Positions 1 to 9,198 of a stretch of DNA of 64,000 bases are shown here, in pieces; the first letter of the stretch is position 1, and every line of letters begins with the position of its first letter. The DNA lies in assembly GCF_943373825.1 (NCBI RefSeq), contig NZ_CALSBP010000003.1, positions 682,001-746,000 of the forward strand. The letters are read 5' to 3'. Source of the stretch: Aquimarina spinulae. GTDB taxonomy: Bacteria; Bacteroidota; Bacteroidia; Flavobacteriales; Flavobacteriaceae. The position numbers were made by a program, and so were the translations under genes. The notes under the pieces are model-generated. The model worked only from the letters and a program-made list of their open reading frames with translations. It made no database searches and had not been told where the DNA came from.

Positions 1-33
1 GGGTTTGACTTTTTAAAGTTGAACCCGTTTTTC
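1..33 (+). terminator. Intrinsic terminator at the left edge
   Basis: An 11-bp imperfect stem (arms 1-11 and 16-26, two wobble pairs, 4-nt loop) is followed by a T-run at 28-32. It probably ends a gene lying left of the window, so that gene cannot be named. Confidence 0.55.
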
Positions 34-170
34 AAATATAGTTAATAACTGATCAATATGGTACCTCCTTATATGATTGATATTGATTATCTCCTTAACA
101 ACTTCCCAAGTAGCGAAACATTCAGATTTGGTCACAGTTTGATCTATAAATTTTTCTATAATCAAAATAT

Positions 171-206
171 TGTCCTGATTTCTTGAAAACTAAAAGAATC
201 AGGACA
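171..206. repeat. Inverted repeat upstream of the orphan precursor peptide
   Basis: Perfect 10-bp arms (TGTCCTGATT at 171-180, its complement at 197-206) flank a 16-nt spacer. No T-run follows on the plus strand. It lies 63 bp upstream of the GACATA/TGAGTGTC element, so it could be an operator or an RNA hairpin; the function is unknown. Confidence 0.4.
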
Positions 207-268
207 GAACATTATAGTCAAATTCTACATTTACCTCAGTTATCCAATGTAATAACAGTAAACACAAA

Positions 269-286
269 GACATATGCCTGAGTGTC
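269..286 (+). promoter_or_regulatory. Conserved precursor-gene element, copy 1
   Basis: The sequence reads GACATA, four bases, TGAGTGTC, then seven bases and GTTCGGGAA. The same arrangement precedes four precursor genes of cluster 2 on the minus strand. Here it is in the sense orientation 56 bp before the start codon at 343. The high conservation over otherwise unrelated AT-rich upstream DNA argues for a protein-binding site or a non-standard promoter. Confidence 0.6.
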
Positions 287-342
287 TATAATGGTTCGGG
301 AAAAATCTATTAAATATTAATTTACTTTAAATTATTACTATT

Positions 343-489
343 ATGAAAAAACAAAAATTAAGTTTCAAAAAATTATCCCTTGAAAAGTCAACTGTTACAG
401 AATTAAATCTTAGAAAAATTGTTGGTGGAGTACGTATGGATGAGCAGATCACCAAAGATCCAACATTAAATGTGACTTGTCATTGCTAA
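343..489 (+). CDS. GG-leader precursor peptide, lanthipeptide-like (orphan)
   Basis: A 48-aa peptide. Residues 1-29 form a leader rich in Lys and Leu (KKQKLSFKKLSLEK) ending in VGG, the style of bacteroidete class I lanthipeptide-like precursors (natural-product leader with a GG cut site). The predicted core of 19 residues holds four Thr and ends Thr-Cys-His-Cys, so it could form Thr/Cys thioether or disulfide bonds. No modification or export gene is adjacent; the C39 exporter at 9854 is the nearest candidate. The upstream element is shared with cluster 2. A strong hairpin terminator follows 22 bp after the stop. The call rests on leader pattern and context; the product is inferred. Confidence 0.7.
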   Translation: MKKQKLSFKKLSLEKSTVTELNLRKIVGGVRMDEQITKDPTLNVTCHC

Positions 490-511
490 AATACTTAGAG
501 TATTTATACTC

Positions 512-548
512 AAAAGGCTACTAAAAAGTAATTTTAGTAGCCTTTTTT
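512..548 (+). terminator. Intrinsic terminator of the orphan precursor gene
   Basis: Perfect 15-bp stem (512-526 with 532-546), 5-nt loop, T-run through 548. It directly follows the 48-aa precursor gene. It is nearly symmetrical, so it could also serve transcription leaving the minus-strand gene at 617. Confidence 0.85.
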
Positions 549-616
549 ATAATTCTATTTATTTTGTAGTAAAACCAACTCCCTACCCTATTTCAAGAAA
601 TATTGGTGTTAGCTTT

Positions 617-1876
617 TTATTCTCCCATTGCAGCAGCAACAGCAGCAGACATACGTTTATAAGTTCCGTTTTCTAATCGTTCTCGTATGGCAGAAAATGC
701 ATTAAGTGTTTCTTCTATATCCTCTAAGGTATGAGAGGCTGTAGGAATTAACCTCAATAATATTAGTCCTTTAGGTATAACTGGATATACTACAATAGAA
801 CAGAAAATCCCATAATTCTCTCTAAGATCTTTTACCAGAGCCATAGCTTCAGGAATACTTCCTTTTAAATATACTGGTGTTACGCAACTCTGCGTAGTTC
901 CTAAGTCAAACCCTCTTTCTTTAAGTCCATTCTGCAAATTATTTACATTCTGCCATAGTTTAGCTTTTAGTTCGGGCATTGTTCTAAGCATATCTAAACG
1001 CTTAAGAGCTCCTACTACTAATTGCATCTGCAATGATTTTGCAAACATTTGAGAACGTAAATTATACTTTAAATAATCTATAATCTCTTGATCAGCAGCA
1101 ATAAATGCTCCTGTACTCGCCATAGATTTAGCAAACGTAGCAAAGTATACATCGATTTGATCCTGAATACCTTGCTCCTCACCTGTTCCTGCTCCTGTTG
1201 CTCCTAATGTACCAAATCCGTGTGCATCATCAACAAACAATCTAAAGTTATACTTTTCTTTTAAAGCTACAATTTCTTTTAGTCTTCCTTGCTCTCCTCG
1301 CATTCCAAAAACACCTTCAGAAATCAGTAAAATCCCTCCTCCAGTCTTTTGTGCCATTTTGGTGGCTCTCATCAAGTTTTTATCAATACTTTCTATATTG
1401 TTATGTCGATACGTATATCGCTGTCCTTGATGTAATCGTACTCCATCAATAATACAAGCATGTGCATCTACATCATATACAATGATATCATCTTTACTTA
1501 CCAGTGCATCAATTGTAGAAACCATTCCCTGGTATCCAAAATTTAATAAATATGCTGCTTCTTTATCGACAAACTCTGCTAATTCATCTTGTAATTGTTC
1601 ATGAAGATCTGTATGCCCACTCATCATCCTAGCTCCCATTGGATACGCAGATCCATAAGCTGCTGCTGCCTCTGCATCTACCTTACGAACTTCTTCTTTA
1701 TTTGCTAATCCCAAATAGTCATTGATACTCCAGGTAATTACTTCTCTCCCTTGAAACCTCATTCTATTTGATATAGGTCCTTCTAGTTTAGGAAAAACAA
1801 AATATCCTTCTGCCTGATCCGCCCACTTTCCTAATGGTCCTTTGTCTTTATAAATCTTATCAAATAAATCTCTCAT
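617..1876 (-). CDS. spt: Alpha-oxoamine synthase, probable serine palmitoyltransferase
   Basis: A 419-aa fold-type I PLP enzyme of the alpha-oxoamine synthase family, which condenses an amino acid with an acyl-CoA. The PLP lysine lies in FAKSMAST, preceded by the FVDDAHGFG aspartate motif and by SGHTDLHEQLQ near residue 85. The family includes AONS (BioF), KBL, ALAS and serine palmitoyltransferase (SPT). In Bacteroidota the homologue of this length is the SPT that makes 3-ketosphinganine for sphingolipids. No biotin genes are nearby, which argues against BioF. The gene stands alone between terminators. The enzyme superfamily is certain; substrate choice is inferred. Confidence 0.8.
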   Translation of the reverse strand: MRDLFDKIYKDKGPLGKWADQAEGYFVFPKLEGPISNRMRFQGREVITWSINDYLGLANKEEVRKVDAEAAAAYGSAYPMGARMMSGHTDLHEQLQDELAEFVDKEAAYLLNFGYQGMVSTIDALVSKDDIIVYDVDAHACIIDGVRLHQGQRYTYRHNNIESIDKNLMRATKMAQKTGGGILLISEGVFGMRGEQGRLKEIVALKEKYNFRLFVDDAHGFGTLGATGAGTGEEQGIQDQIDVYFATFAKSMASTGAFIAADQEIIDYLKYNLRSQMFAKSLQMQLVVGALKRLDMLRTMPELKAKLWQNVNNLQNGLKERGFDLGTTQSCVTPVYLKGSIPEAMALVKDLRENYGIFCSIVVYPVIPKGLILLRLIPTASHTLEDIEETLNAFSAIRERLENGTYKRMSAAVAAAMGE

Positions 1877-2093
1877 TTATCAAAAAATTGTTTCTTATAA
1901 GTGTGCGAAAATACGGAAAATTGATTTGATGACATAATTATATTCAATTTCACTTTTATAAAGTGCTATTTTAACACTTTACAAAATCTACTACACAATG
2001 AACCATAAGTATTTTAATGATTTCTTGTAATTTAATAAATAAAACTGATATCAACAATTGAGGAAATAGGAACCATATTATGAAAATAATATC

Positions 2094-2125
2094 AAAAAAA
2101 AACATCCCAAAATATCGGGATGTTT
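2094..2125 (-). terminator. Terminator of the cysteine synthase-family gene
   Basis: Read on the minus strand: 9-bp stem (2117-2125 with 2100-2108), 8-nt loop, then a T-run corresponding to 2102-2094. It sits 22 bp past the stop of the gene at 2148. Confidence 0.8.
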
Positions 2126-2147
2126 ATAATTCTATTTTAAATATATT

Positions 2148-3188
2148 TTATTTAATGAATTGCACTTTTGTTGCATCAATTTCATTCTTGCTATCAAAAA
2201 ATCCTTGTTCTGTCATCCAATCATCACTAAATACTTTACTCATATATCGTGATCCATGATCGGGAAGAATAATAATAACATTACTATTTTCATCAAATTC
2301 ACCTTGTTCTGCAAGTTGTTTCACACCTTGTATAGCTGCTCCACTTGTGTATCCTAAAAACAGGCCTTCTTTTTTCACTAATTCTCTAGCAGTATGTGCA
2401 CTATCTTCATCACTAACCTTTTCAAATTTATCAATAACATCAAAATCTGTTGCAGTAGGGATTAAATTTTTACCCAGACCTTCAATTCTATAAGGATATA
2501 TTTCTTCCTCATCAAATTCTCTGGTTTCATGATACTTTTTTATAACCGATCCGTAGGCATCGATTCCCAATACACGTACATTACTATTTTTTTCTTTTAA
2601 AAATCTTGCAGTACCTGAGATAGTTCCTCCGGTTCCACAACATGCTATAAAATGTGTAAGCTTACCATTGGTTTGCTCCCAAATCTCTGGTCCAGTAGAA
2701 TTATAATGAGCGTCAATATTTAATTCGTTAAAATATTGATTTATATATACAGATCCTTTTATTTCTTCATGAAGTCTTTTTGCCACCTGATAATACGATC
2801 TTGGATCATCAGCACTTACATGGGCCGGGCATACATATACCTTTGCTCCCATATTCTTAAGCATTGCAATTTTATCCTTAGAGGATTTAGAACTAACAGC
2901 AAGAATGCAATCATAACCTTTGATCACACTAACCATTGCTAAACTAAAACCTGTATTACCACTTGTTGTTTCAATAATGGTGTCGCCAGGTTTAAGAATA
3001 CCTTTTCTTTCTGCTTCTTCTATAATATAAAGTGCAATTCTATCTTTGGTGGAGTGTCCCGGGTTAAAAGATTCTACTTTTGCGTAGTAATTTCCCGGAA
3101 AATCGTTCATAATTCTGTTTAATTTTATAAGCGGGGTATCGCCAATAAGCTCTAAAACATTATTATAAGCCCTAATATCTTCTCTCAT
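2148..3188 (-). CDS. Cystathionine beta-synthase / cysteine synthase family enzyme
   Basis: A 346-aa fold-type II PLP enzyme acting in cysteine metabolism. The PLP lysine is in GHSTKDRIA (about residue 48), the substrate-binding loop is TSGNTG, the phosphate loop is GTGGTISG, and LGYTSGAA is near residue 275. It ends without the C-terminal CBS-domain pair, so it resembles the catalytic core of cystathionine beta-synthase or a long cysteine synthase. The [14 protein letters not shown] stretch resembles CBS-type members more than classical CysK. It stands alone with its own terminator. The family is secure; condensation of serine with homocysteine versus sulfide is not resolved. Confidence 0.85.
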   Translation of the reverse strand: MREDIRAYNNVLELIGDTPLIKLNRIMNDFPGNYYAKVESFNPGHSTKDRIALYIIEEAERKGILKPGDTIIETTSGNTGFSLAMVSVIKGYDCILAVSSKSSKDKIAMLKNMGAKVYVCPAHVSADDPRSYYQVAKRLHEEIKGSVYINQYFNELNIDAHYNSTGPEIWEQTNGKLTHFIACCGTGGTISGTARFLKEKNSNVRVLGIDAYGSVIKKYHETREFDEEEIYPYRIEGLGKNLIPTATDFDVIDKFEKVSDEDSAHTARELVKKEGLFLGYTSGAAIQGVKQLAEQGEFDENSNVIIILPDHGSRYMSKVFSDDWMTEQGFFDSKNEIDATKVQFIK

Positions 3189-3274
3189 ATAATTGTGTTT
3201 TACAGATTTGTGGGATAAAATGGGGGTCCACTAACTGTTACAAAAACGGTACGAAGTTACATTATTTTTTTTAA

Positions 3275-5344
3275 TTACTCTTTGATACTTTCTAAATCTA
3301 ATAAAAAGGCATATTCTTCTGCCACTTCTTTAAGTGCTTCAAATCTTCCTGAGGCTCCTCCATGCCCGGCTTCCATATTTGTATGTAATATCAATAAATT
3401 CTTATCTGTCTTTAACTCTCTTAATTTTGCTACCCATTTTGCAGGTTCCCAATATTGCACCTGAGAATCATGCAAACCTGTATTTACTAACATATTAGGA
3501 TATTTCTGAGCTACAACATTATCATAAGGAGAATATGACTTCATATATGTATAATATTCTTTTTCATTAGGATTACCCCATTCATCGTATTCTCCTGTGG
3601 TTAAAGGAATACTATCATCAAGCATTGTACTTACAACATCTACAAAAGGTACCGATGCTACTACTCCATTATATAATTCTGGCGCCATATTAACTATCGC
3701 CCCCATCAATAATCCTCCTGCAGAACCTCCCATAGCATATAAATGATTGGTAGAAGTATATCCTTGTGCTATTAAAGACTTTGAACAATCAATAAAATCT
3801 GTAAACGTATTTTTCTTTTTAAGAAGTTTTCCATCTTCATACCAGGATCGTCCCAGATATTCGCTTCCTCTTATATGGGCAATGGCATAAATAAATCCTC
3901 TATCCAGCAAACTTAATCTCGCCGTAGAAAAATAAGGATCTATAGTTGATCCATATGAACCATAACCATATTGTAATAATGGGTTACTTCTATTCTTTTG
4001 TAATCCTCTTTTATATATTAAAGAAATAGGAATTTTAGTTCCATCCTCGGCGGTTGCCCATACTCTTTCTGAAACATAATTACTTTTATCAAATTTACCA
4101 CCAAGGACTTCTTGTTCCTTTTTTACTTTTTTCTCCTTAGATTCCATATCAAAATCAATTACCGAATTAGGAGTAGTAAGAGAATTATAAGAGTATCTTA
4201 GGCTTTTGGTATCAAAATCAGGGTTTGTACTTACATAAGCGGTATAGGTTTCATTATCAAAAGGAAGGTAATAATCAGCAGTACCGTCCCATCTTTTGAT
4301 ATTAATCTTATTTAAACCATTATTACGCTCACTAATAACTAAATACTCTTTAAAAATCTCTACATCTTCTAGTAAAACATCTTTTCGATGTGGTATGACA
4401 TCTTTCCAGTTCTCTTTGGCAGTATTATCCTCAGATACCTTCATCAGCTTAAAATTAGTAGCTTCGTCTGCATTGGTTAACACATAGAAATGATCTTCAT
4501 AATGTGCTATCCCATATTCTACTCCTCTTATTCTTGGCTGAAAAACTTTAAATTCTCCTGTAGGGTCATCGGATCTTAAAATTCTATATTCTGAAGTTAG
4601 CGTACTACTTGACCCTATTACAAGGTATTTTTTAGATTTGGTTTTATATACAAATGTAGAAAAGGTATCATCTGTTTCATTAAAAATCTCTACATCATCT
4701 GATATTGAAGTTCCCAGAACATGCCTATAAATCTTATTAGACCGTAATGTTTCATTATCTTTTTTGGTATAAAATAAGGTTTTACTATCTGTAGCCCAGG
4801 TACTACCGCCAGTTGTAGTTTCTATAATCTCTGGATATATTTCACCTGTTTCAAGGTTTTTTATTCGTATGGTATATTTACGTCTGCTTACGGTATCTAC
4901 ACCAAATGCAGCTAACTTATTATCAGGGCTAATACTAAGTCCGGATAATCTATAATAACTATATCCTTCGGCTTCTTTGTTACAATCAAAAAGAATTTCT
5001 TCTTCTGCATCAAGGCTTTCTTTTTTTCTGGAATATATAGGATAATCTTTTCCTTTTTCGAAACGAGTTAAATACCAATACCCATTTAATTTATACGGAA
5101 CTGAAGAATCATCCTCTTTGATACGACTTTTCATTTCTTCAAAAAGGTTTTCCTGAAACTTCTTTGTATGAGCAGTCATCTTATCATTATAAGCATTCTC
5201 TCGTTCTAAATAATCAAGTACCTCCTGATTTTCTCGATCATTTAACCAAAAATAGTTATCAACACGAACATCATCATGTTTTTCTAGATTTGTTGGTTTT
5301 TTAGCTGCTATAGGAGGTTGAACTTTAGAATCCAATGTCGTCAT
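3275..5344 (-). CDS. ptrB: S9A family peptidase, oligopeptidase B-like
   Basis: A 689-aa prolyl-oligopeptidase-family serine peptidase that trims short peptides. The N-terminal beta-propeller (about residues 70-410) gates the active site. The catalytic domain carries GGSAGG (nucleophile Ser), the aspartate near LVNTGLHDSQV and the histidine in EAGHGG. The residues before the Met used here look like a mature lipoprotein N-terminus (PPIAAKKP...). Upstream and in the same frame lies a complete lipoprotein signal sequence cut off by one TAA (see 5351-5410). As it stands the protein would be cytoplasmic. The length fits the family without its signal peptide. Confidence 0.88.
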   Translation of the reverse strand: MTTLDSKVQPPIAAKKPTNLEKHDDVRVDNYFWLNDRENQEVLDYLERENAYNDKMTAHTKKFQENLFEEMKSRIKEDDSSVPYKLNGYWYLTRFEKGKDYPIYSRKKESLDAEEEILFDCNKEAEGYSYYRLSGLSISPDNKLAAFGVDTVSRRKYTIRIKNLETGEIYPEIIETTTGGSTWATDSKTLFYTKKDNETLRSNKIYRHVLGTSISDDVEIFNETDDTFSTFVYKTKSKKYLVIGSSSTLTSEYRILRSDDPTGEFKVFQPRIRGVEYGIAHYEDHFYVLTNADEATNFKLMKVSEDNTAKENWKDVIPHRKDVLLEDVEIFKEYLVISERNNGLNKINIKRWDGTADYYLPFDNETYTAYVSTNPDFDTKSLRYSYNSLTTPNSVIDFDMESKEKKVKKEQEVLGGKFDKSNYVSERVWATAEDGTKIPISLIYKRGLQKNRSNPLLQYGYGSYGSTIDPYFSTARLSLLDRGFIYAIAHIRGSEYLGRSWYEDGKLLKKKNTFTDFIDCSKSLIAQGYTSTNHLYAMGGSAGGLLMGAIVNMAPELYNGVVASVPFVDVVSTMLDDSIPLTTGEYDEWGNPNEKEYYTYMKSYSPYDNVVAQKYPNMLVNTGLHDSQVQYWEPAKWVAKLRELKTDKNLLILHTNMEAGHGGASGRFEALKEVAEEYAFLLDLESIKE

Positions 5345-5350
5345 GGTATT

Positions 5351-5410
5351 TTATTTACAAGAAGTTGCAAAAATAAGAGATAATAAGAATATAATGAATG
5401 AAGTTTTCAT
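5351..5410 (-). pseudogene. Detached lipoprotein signal peptide of the S9 peptidase
   Basis: From an ATG at 5410 the minus strand encodes 19 residues with a hydrophobic stretch and the lipobox ATSC followed by Lys, then a TAA at 5353-5351. Two codons later, in the same frame, comes the Met of the S9 peptidase. It looks like the former N-terminus of a surface lipoprotein peptidase separated by a single nonsense codon. A sequencing error at one base would give the same picture. Confidence 0.65.
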
Positions 5411-5444
5411 AATAATCTTGTTAGTTTATTAACAGCCAAAGTAC

Positions 5445-5452
5445 TAATTTTG
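5445..5452 (+). promoter_or_regulatory. -7 box of the YbaB gene
   Basis: TAATTTTG matches the Bacteroidota -7 consensus TAnnTTTG and lies 28 bp before the start codon. The only upstream TTG is at a 24-bp spacing (5418-5420), longer than ideal. Confidence 0.45.
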
Positions 5453-5480
5453 TATTTATAAATTTTAAAAACACATACAC

Positions 5481-5804
5481 ATGTTTGGAGATATGATGGG
5501 GATGATGGGTAAATTAAAGGAAACCCAGCAAAAAGTAGAGAAAACTAAAGAAAGATTAAATACCGTTTTGGTAGATGAAGAAAGTTCTGATGGTTTACTT
5601 AAAATTACGCTCACCGCAAATCGAGAAGTCAAAAAAATTGCTATATCCGATCAACTATTAGAAGACAAGGAACAGCTAGAGGATTATTTAATTTTAACTT
5701 TAAATAAGGCTATCACAAAAGCAACACAGGTTAATGAAACAGAATTGGCTGCCGTTGCTAAAGAAGGTATGCCAAATATCCCCGGGATGGATTTATTTAA
5801 ATAG
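5481..5804 (+). CDS. YbaB/EbfC family nucleoid-associated protein
   Basis: A 107-aa protein of the YbaB/EbfC family, small dimeric DNA-binding proteins that coat the nucleoid. The Met/Gly-rich start ([14 protein letters not shown]), the amphipathic helix rich in Lys/Glu at 13-30 and the central segment [17 protein letters not shown] are typical, as is the usual length of 100-110 aa. In many bacteria ybaB lies next to recR or dnaX, but not here. The start is supported by the -7 box 28 bp upstream. Confidence 0.9.
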   Translation: MFGDMMGMMGKLKETQQKVEKTKERLNTVLVDEESSDGLLKITLTANREVKKIAISDQLLEDKEQLEDYLILTLNKAITKATQVNETELAAVAKEGMPNIPGMDLFK

Positions 5805-5928
5805 CCTTGTCATTAATTAAAGGGTATTGGACTTTAAAAAAGTGCAGTTAGCTATTTTTATATTTTTCTTTCTCCTTTTAATTCTATAATTTTAACAAAA
5901 GCTAAAAAATTAACTAAAATCTGACAAT

Positions 5929-6249
5929 ATGTTTGAACTCAAAAATAAGGAAGGGTCTAGCTATCATTTTACCTTAAAAGCTAAAAACGGACAAGTTATC
6001 TTAAGTAGTGAGGTTTACAATAGTAAATCTGCTGCAGAAAACGGAATTGCATCGGTTAAGAAAAATGCATCTGAAGATGGAAGATATGAGCGTAAGACAG
6101 CAAAAAATGGTAAATTCTATTTTAACCTAAAAGCAGGTAATGGCCAGGTAATAGGTAGTAGTCAGATGTATGCTTCTGAATCTGGAATGGAAAATGGCAT
6201 CAATTCGGTTAAAGAAAATGCATCGGGTGCCGATACTAAAGAAATTTAA
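5929..6249 (+). CDS. YegP family protein (DUF1508), two repeats
   Basis: A 106-aa protein made of two tandem DUF1508 repeats, residues about 1-50 and 55-103. Each has the pattern F-x-L-K-A-x-N-G-Q-V-I-x-S-S, a Tyr, and GI-x-SVK-x-NA. The family folds as a small beta-alpha unit; its function is poorly known and some members are linked to stress. The gene is monocistronic, with a hairpin terminator that reaches into the end of the convergent threonine aldolase gene. Confidence 0.9.
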   Translation: MFELKNKEGSSYHFTLKAKNGQVILSSEVYNSKSAAENGIASVKKNASEDGRYERKTAKNGKFYFNLKAGNGQVIGSSQMYASESGMENGINSVKENASGADTKEI

Positions 6250-6270
6250 TTTTTAAGTGTTTATAAATAA

Positions 6271-6305
6271 AGCTGCTCATTTATACATGAGCAGTTTTAT
6301 TTTTA
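6271..6305 (+). terminator. Terminator between yegP-like gene and ltaE
   Basis: An 8-bp stem (6273-6280 with 6287-6294), 6-nt loop and a T-rich tail after 6294. It overlaps the last codons of the convergent minus-strand gene, so the terminator also encodes protein. Confidence 0.7.
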
Positions 6306-7324
6306 TCCAAAGTAACCGAAGTTAGTAGTTCTAAAAAGTATTCATGTTTTTCTTGGGTATACTCCAAGTGTGTTACAAATCTTAATTTACCTTGCCCCAT
6401 TCCATAAAAATGAACATTTTTTGATGCCATTTCTGCAATAAACTCTTCTTCATTACCATCTATAATAAATATAACTATATTGGTATCTATAGGTTCGACC
6501 TGTTTTACAAAAGGTAGCTTTTCTAATACTTCTCCAATTTCTTCGGCTCTTTTGTGATCTTCTGCTAATCGATCGATATGATGTTCTATAGCATATAATC
6601 CGGCAGCTGCCAAATACCCTAACTGGCGCATTCCTCCTCCTAATATTTTTCTGATACGAATCGCATGTTCCATAATATCACTACTACCGACTAAAACAGA
6701 TCCTATTGGTGCTCCCAGACCTTTGCTTAAACAAACAGAGATCGAATCAAAAACTTCTCCGTATTGTGCAGCTCTTTCATTTTTGGCTACTAGGGCATTC
6801 CATAATCGTGCCCCATCCAAATGATATCCAAGATGATGCTGATCACATACTTGTCTTATTTTTTTAATTTCTTCAAAATCATAACATGCTCCACCTCCTT
6901 TATTGGTCGTATTCTCTATGCACACCAAACTTGTTAACGGACTATGATAAAAATCTGGTGGATTAATTGCTGCTTCTACCTGTTCTGCTGTAACCATTCC
7001 TCTATGGCCATCTAGTAATTTGCATGATACGCCACTATTAAAAGAAACTCCTCCTCCTTCATAATTATATACATGAGCAAATTTATCAGCTATCAATTGC
7101 TCGCCTGGTTGTGTATGCAATTTAATAGCAGCCTGGTTTGCCATACTCCCCGAAGGGAAAAACAATGCAGTATCTTTACCAAACATTTGTGCTACCTTTT
7201 CCTCTAATGCATTTACTGTAGGGTCTTCTTTATACACATCATCCCCTACCTCAGCATTCATCATTGCAGTAAGCATTTCTGGAGTAGGTTTGGTTATGGT
7301 ATCACTTCTAAGATCTATTTTCAT
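6281..7324 (-). CDS. ltaE: Low-specificity L-threonine aldolase
   Basis: A 347-aa fold-type I PLP enzyme that splits L-threonine or L-allo-threonine to glycine and acetaldehyde. It opens with the family signature DLRSDTITKPTPEM, followed by AEVGDDVYKEDPTVN. The PLP lysine is in SVCLSKGLGAPIGS and the aspartate that contacts the pyridine ring is in HLDGARLWNA. The length is normal (330-350 aa). It is convergent with the yegP-like gene and divergent from the AraC regulator. An assignment to a related beta-eliminating lyase cannot be excluded but is less likely. Confidence 0.88.
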   Translation of the reverse strand: MKIDLRSDTITKPTPEMLTAMMNAEVGDDVYKEDPTVNALEEKVAQMFGKDTALFFPSGSMANQAAIKLHTQPGEQLIADKFAHVYNYEGGGVSFNSGVSCKLLDGHRGMVTAEQVEAAINPPDFYHSPLTSLVCIENTTNKGGGACYDFEEIKKIRQVCDQHHLGYHLDGARLWNALVAKNERAAQYGEVFDSISVCLSKGLGAPIGSVLVGSSDIMEHAIRIRKILGGGMRQLGYLAAAGLYAIEHHIDRLAEDHKRAEEIGEVLEKLPFVKQVEPIDTNIVIFIIDGNEEEFIAEMASKNVHFYGMGQGKLRFVTHLEYTQEKHEYFLELLTSVTLDKNKTAHV

Positions 7325-7381
7325 TTTTTTATTATACTATATGATTTATATTGCAATCTACTCGACCAATAAAAATAATGC

Positions 7382-7389
7382 TATTTTTG
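7382..7389 (+). promoter_or_regulatory. -7 box of the AraC regulator gene
   Basis: TATTTTTG fits TAnnTTTG and lies 31 bp before the start codon. No TTG at 19-21 bp spacing was found, so the promoter may be weak or need an activator. Confidence 0.4.
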
Positions 7390-7420
7390 CGAATAGCACT
7401 AACATATTGCTCTAAAATAA

Positions 7421-9175
7421 ATGTTCCTTCAAAAAAATATTATGTATAGGTTTTTTATATATTGTTTTTTACTGCAATTTCTTTTTACCCCGACCTCATT
7501 AAAGGCGCAACACTATTCAGATTCACTACAGCAAAAAAGTTATAAAGAGTTACAAAATCTTTTTTTAGAAAATCGCAATGTAGATTCTGTAAACGCAAAA
7601 AAGATTTTGAAGGTTTATATAGAAAAAGCAAAGAAAAACCTAGATACTCTGAAAATAGCACAAGCCTTTCGACTTTATTGCCTGGATAAAAGTGAAGAAA
7701 AAAAACAACCCTATTTAGATAGTATTATTGCCATTACTAAGAATAAACAAAATAAAAACTACCCTGCCTTTGCTTATCACAGGAAAGCACAGTTTTTTCT
7801 ACATCAACAAAGAAATATTGAAAAGACATTAAATAATCTTAACCTGGCTCGTAAGTATGCAAAATTGAATAACAATACCCGTCTTTTATATAGAATAAAA
7901 CATCACATTGGCATTATTAAAAGTGAGCATTTAAATGAAAAAGAGGAGGCTTTGGCTATTTTTAAAGAGTCTGAAAAATTTTATAAAGATAACGACAAAT
8001 ATATCTATAGATATTTATTTACTCTACATGTAATTGCAGAAACGTATATAGGTCTTAAAAAATACGATTCTGCATCATATTATAATAACCTGGGATATAA
8101 CAAAGCTGTAAACGGGGCTAATACTGAACAAAACAAAATGAAAGCCTATTTTATTTTATGTGAAGGGATTAACCAATATACTCAAAAAAAATACACAGCC
8201 TCTATTGACAGTATAAATAAAGCTATACCTACAATGATAGAATATAACGATATTTCTAATATCATTGATAGTAATTTTTATTTAGGAAAATCATATTATG
8301 ACCATGGTAACAAAGAAAAAGCAATACCACTTTTTAAAAAAACAGATTCTATATTAGAAACGTTAAATTCTATCCCACAATACAAACATGTTAAAACCTA
8401 CGAGTACTTAAAAAATTACTATAAAGAAATAAATGATCTACCTAACCAAAATAAATATTTAGATAAATTAAATACTGTATTAGATAATTATCTAAATGAT
8501 CAAATTTTTATTAGTAGAAAAGTAAAAGAAGACTATGATATTCCTTTGCTAATAGAGGAGCAACAGGCAATCATAAAAAAACTAAATAAAAATAATGATA
8601 CTTACATTTCGGGATTATTAATTTCGGGAATACTTTTACTAATTTCTGGAGGACTAATCTACTACCAGTATCGAAAAAGACGATTGTATAAAATTAGGTT
8701 CGAACAGCTGATTATCGATTCTAAATCAAATACGCATACACCTCATTCAAACCAAGAAGTTAAGTCTACTAAAAGTTCGGATTTAAAAGTACCCGAAAAA
8801 CATATAACTTATATACTGAGTAAGCTTGATGAGTTTGAAAAAAACTATGGTTTTTTAAATATTGGAGTAAGTTCTCAATCTCTGGCTGATGATATAGAAA
8901 CCAATGTTAAATATCTATCACGAGTCATTAATCATTACAAAAACAAAAGTTTCACCAGCTATCTAAATGAGTTACGAATCACCTATGCTGTAAAAGAACT
9001 ACAGGAAAATGTAATGCTACAAAAGTTTACTATAAAAGCTATCGCTAGCGAATTTGGATATAACAGTGCTGAGACTTTTTCTAACGCCTTTTACAAACAG
9101 GTAAAGATAAAACCTTCTTATTTTATTAAAGAATTAAGAAAGGTAAAAAATGATAAAGAAACTCCATTTATTTAA
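7421..9175 (+). CDS. Membrane-anchored TPR protein with AraC-type DNA-binding domain
   Basis: A 584-aa regulator. A signal/anchor segment lies in the first 30 residues, TPR-like helical repeats at about 40-370, a transmembrane helix at about 393-413, a basic stretch (YRKRRLYK), then an AraC-family double helix-turn-helix at about 480-575 (IKAIASEFGYNSAETFSNAFYKQV). Bacteroidota use this layout to couple an extracytoplasmic TPR sensor to a cytoplasmic HTH. A second Met at residue 8 is an alternative start. It is the only regulator within cluster 1 and sits just before the two plus-strand lanthipeptide genes, so it is the natural candidate for the TTC-NN-GAA dyads upstream of the cluster genes (inference). 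Confidence 0.85.
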   Translation: MFLQKNIMYRFFIYCFLLQFLFTPTSLKAQHYSDSLQQKSYKELQNLFLENRNVDSVNAKKILKVYIEKAKKNLDTLKIAQAFRLYCLDKSEEKKQPYLDSIIAITKNKQNKNYPAFAYHRKAQFFLHQQRNIEKTLNNLNLARKYAKLNNNTRLLYRIKHHIGIIKSEHLNEKEEALAIFKESEKFYKDNDKYIYRYLFTLHVIAETYIGLKKYDSASYYNNLGYNKAVNGANTEQNKMKAYFILCEGINQYTQKKYTASIDSINKAIPTMIEYNDISNIIDSNFYLGKSYYDHGNKEKAIPLFKKTDSILETLNSIPQYKHVKTYEYLKNYYKEINDLPNQNKYLDKLNTVLDNYLNDQIFISRKVKEDYDIPLLIEEQQAIIKKLNKNNDTYISGLLISGILLLISGGLIYYQYRKRRLYKIRFEQLIIDSKSNTHTPHSNQEVKSTKSSDLKVPEKHITYILSKLDEFEKNYGFLNIGVSSQSLADDIETNVKYLSRVINHYKNKSFTSYLNELRITYAVKELQENVMLQKFTIKAIASEFGYNSAETFSNAFYKQVKIKPSYFIKELRKVKNDKETPFI

Positions 9176-9198
9176 GCTATTAACGCTTCTTAAAAACA

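Noticed and set aside
58..186. A 42-codon frame starting MVPPYMID at 58
   Set aside because: No GG leader, no family resemblance, no promoter; it overlaps the inverted repeat at 171, so it is probably chance.
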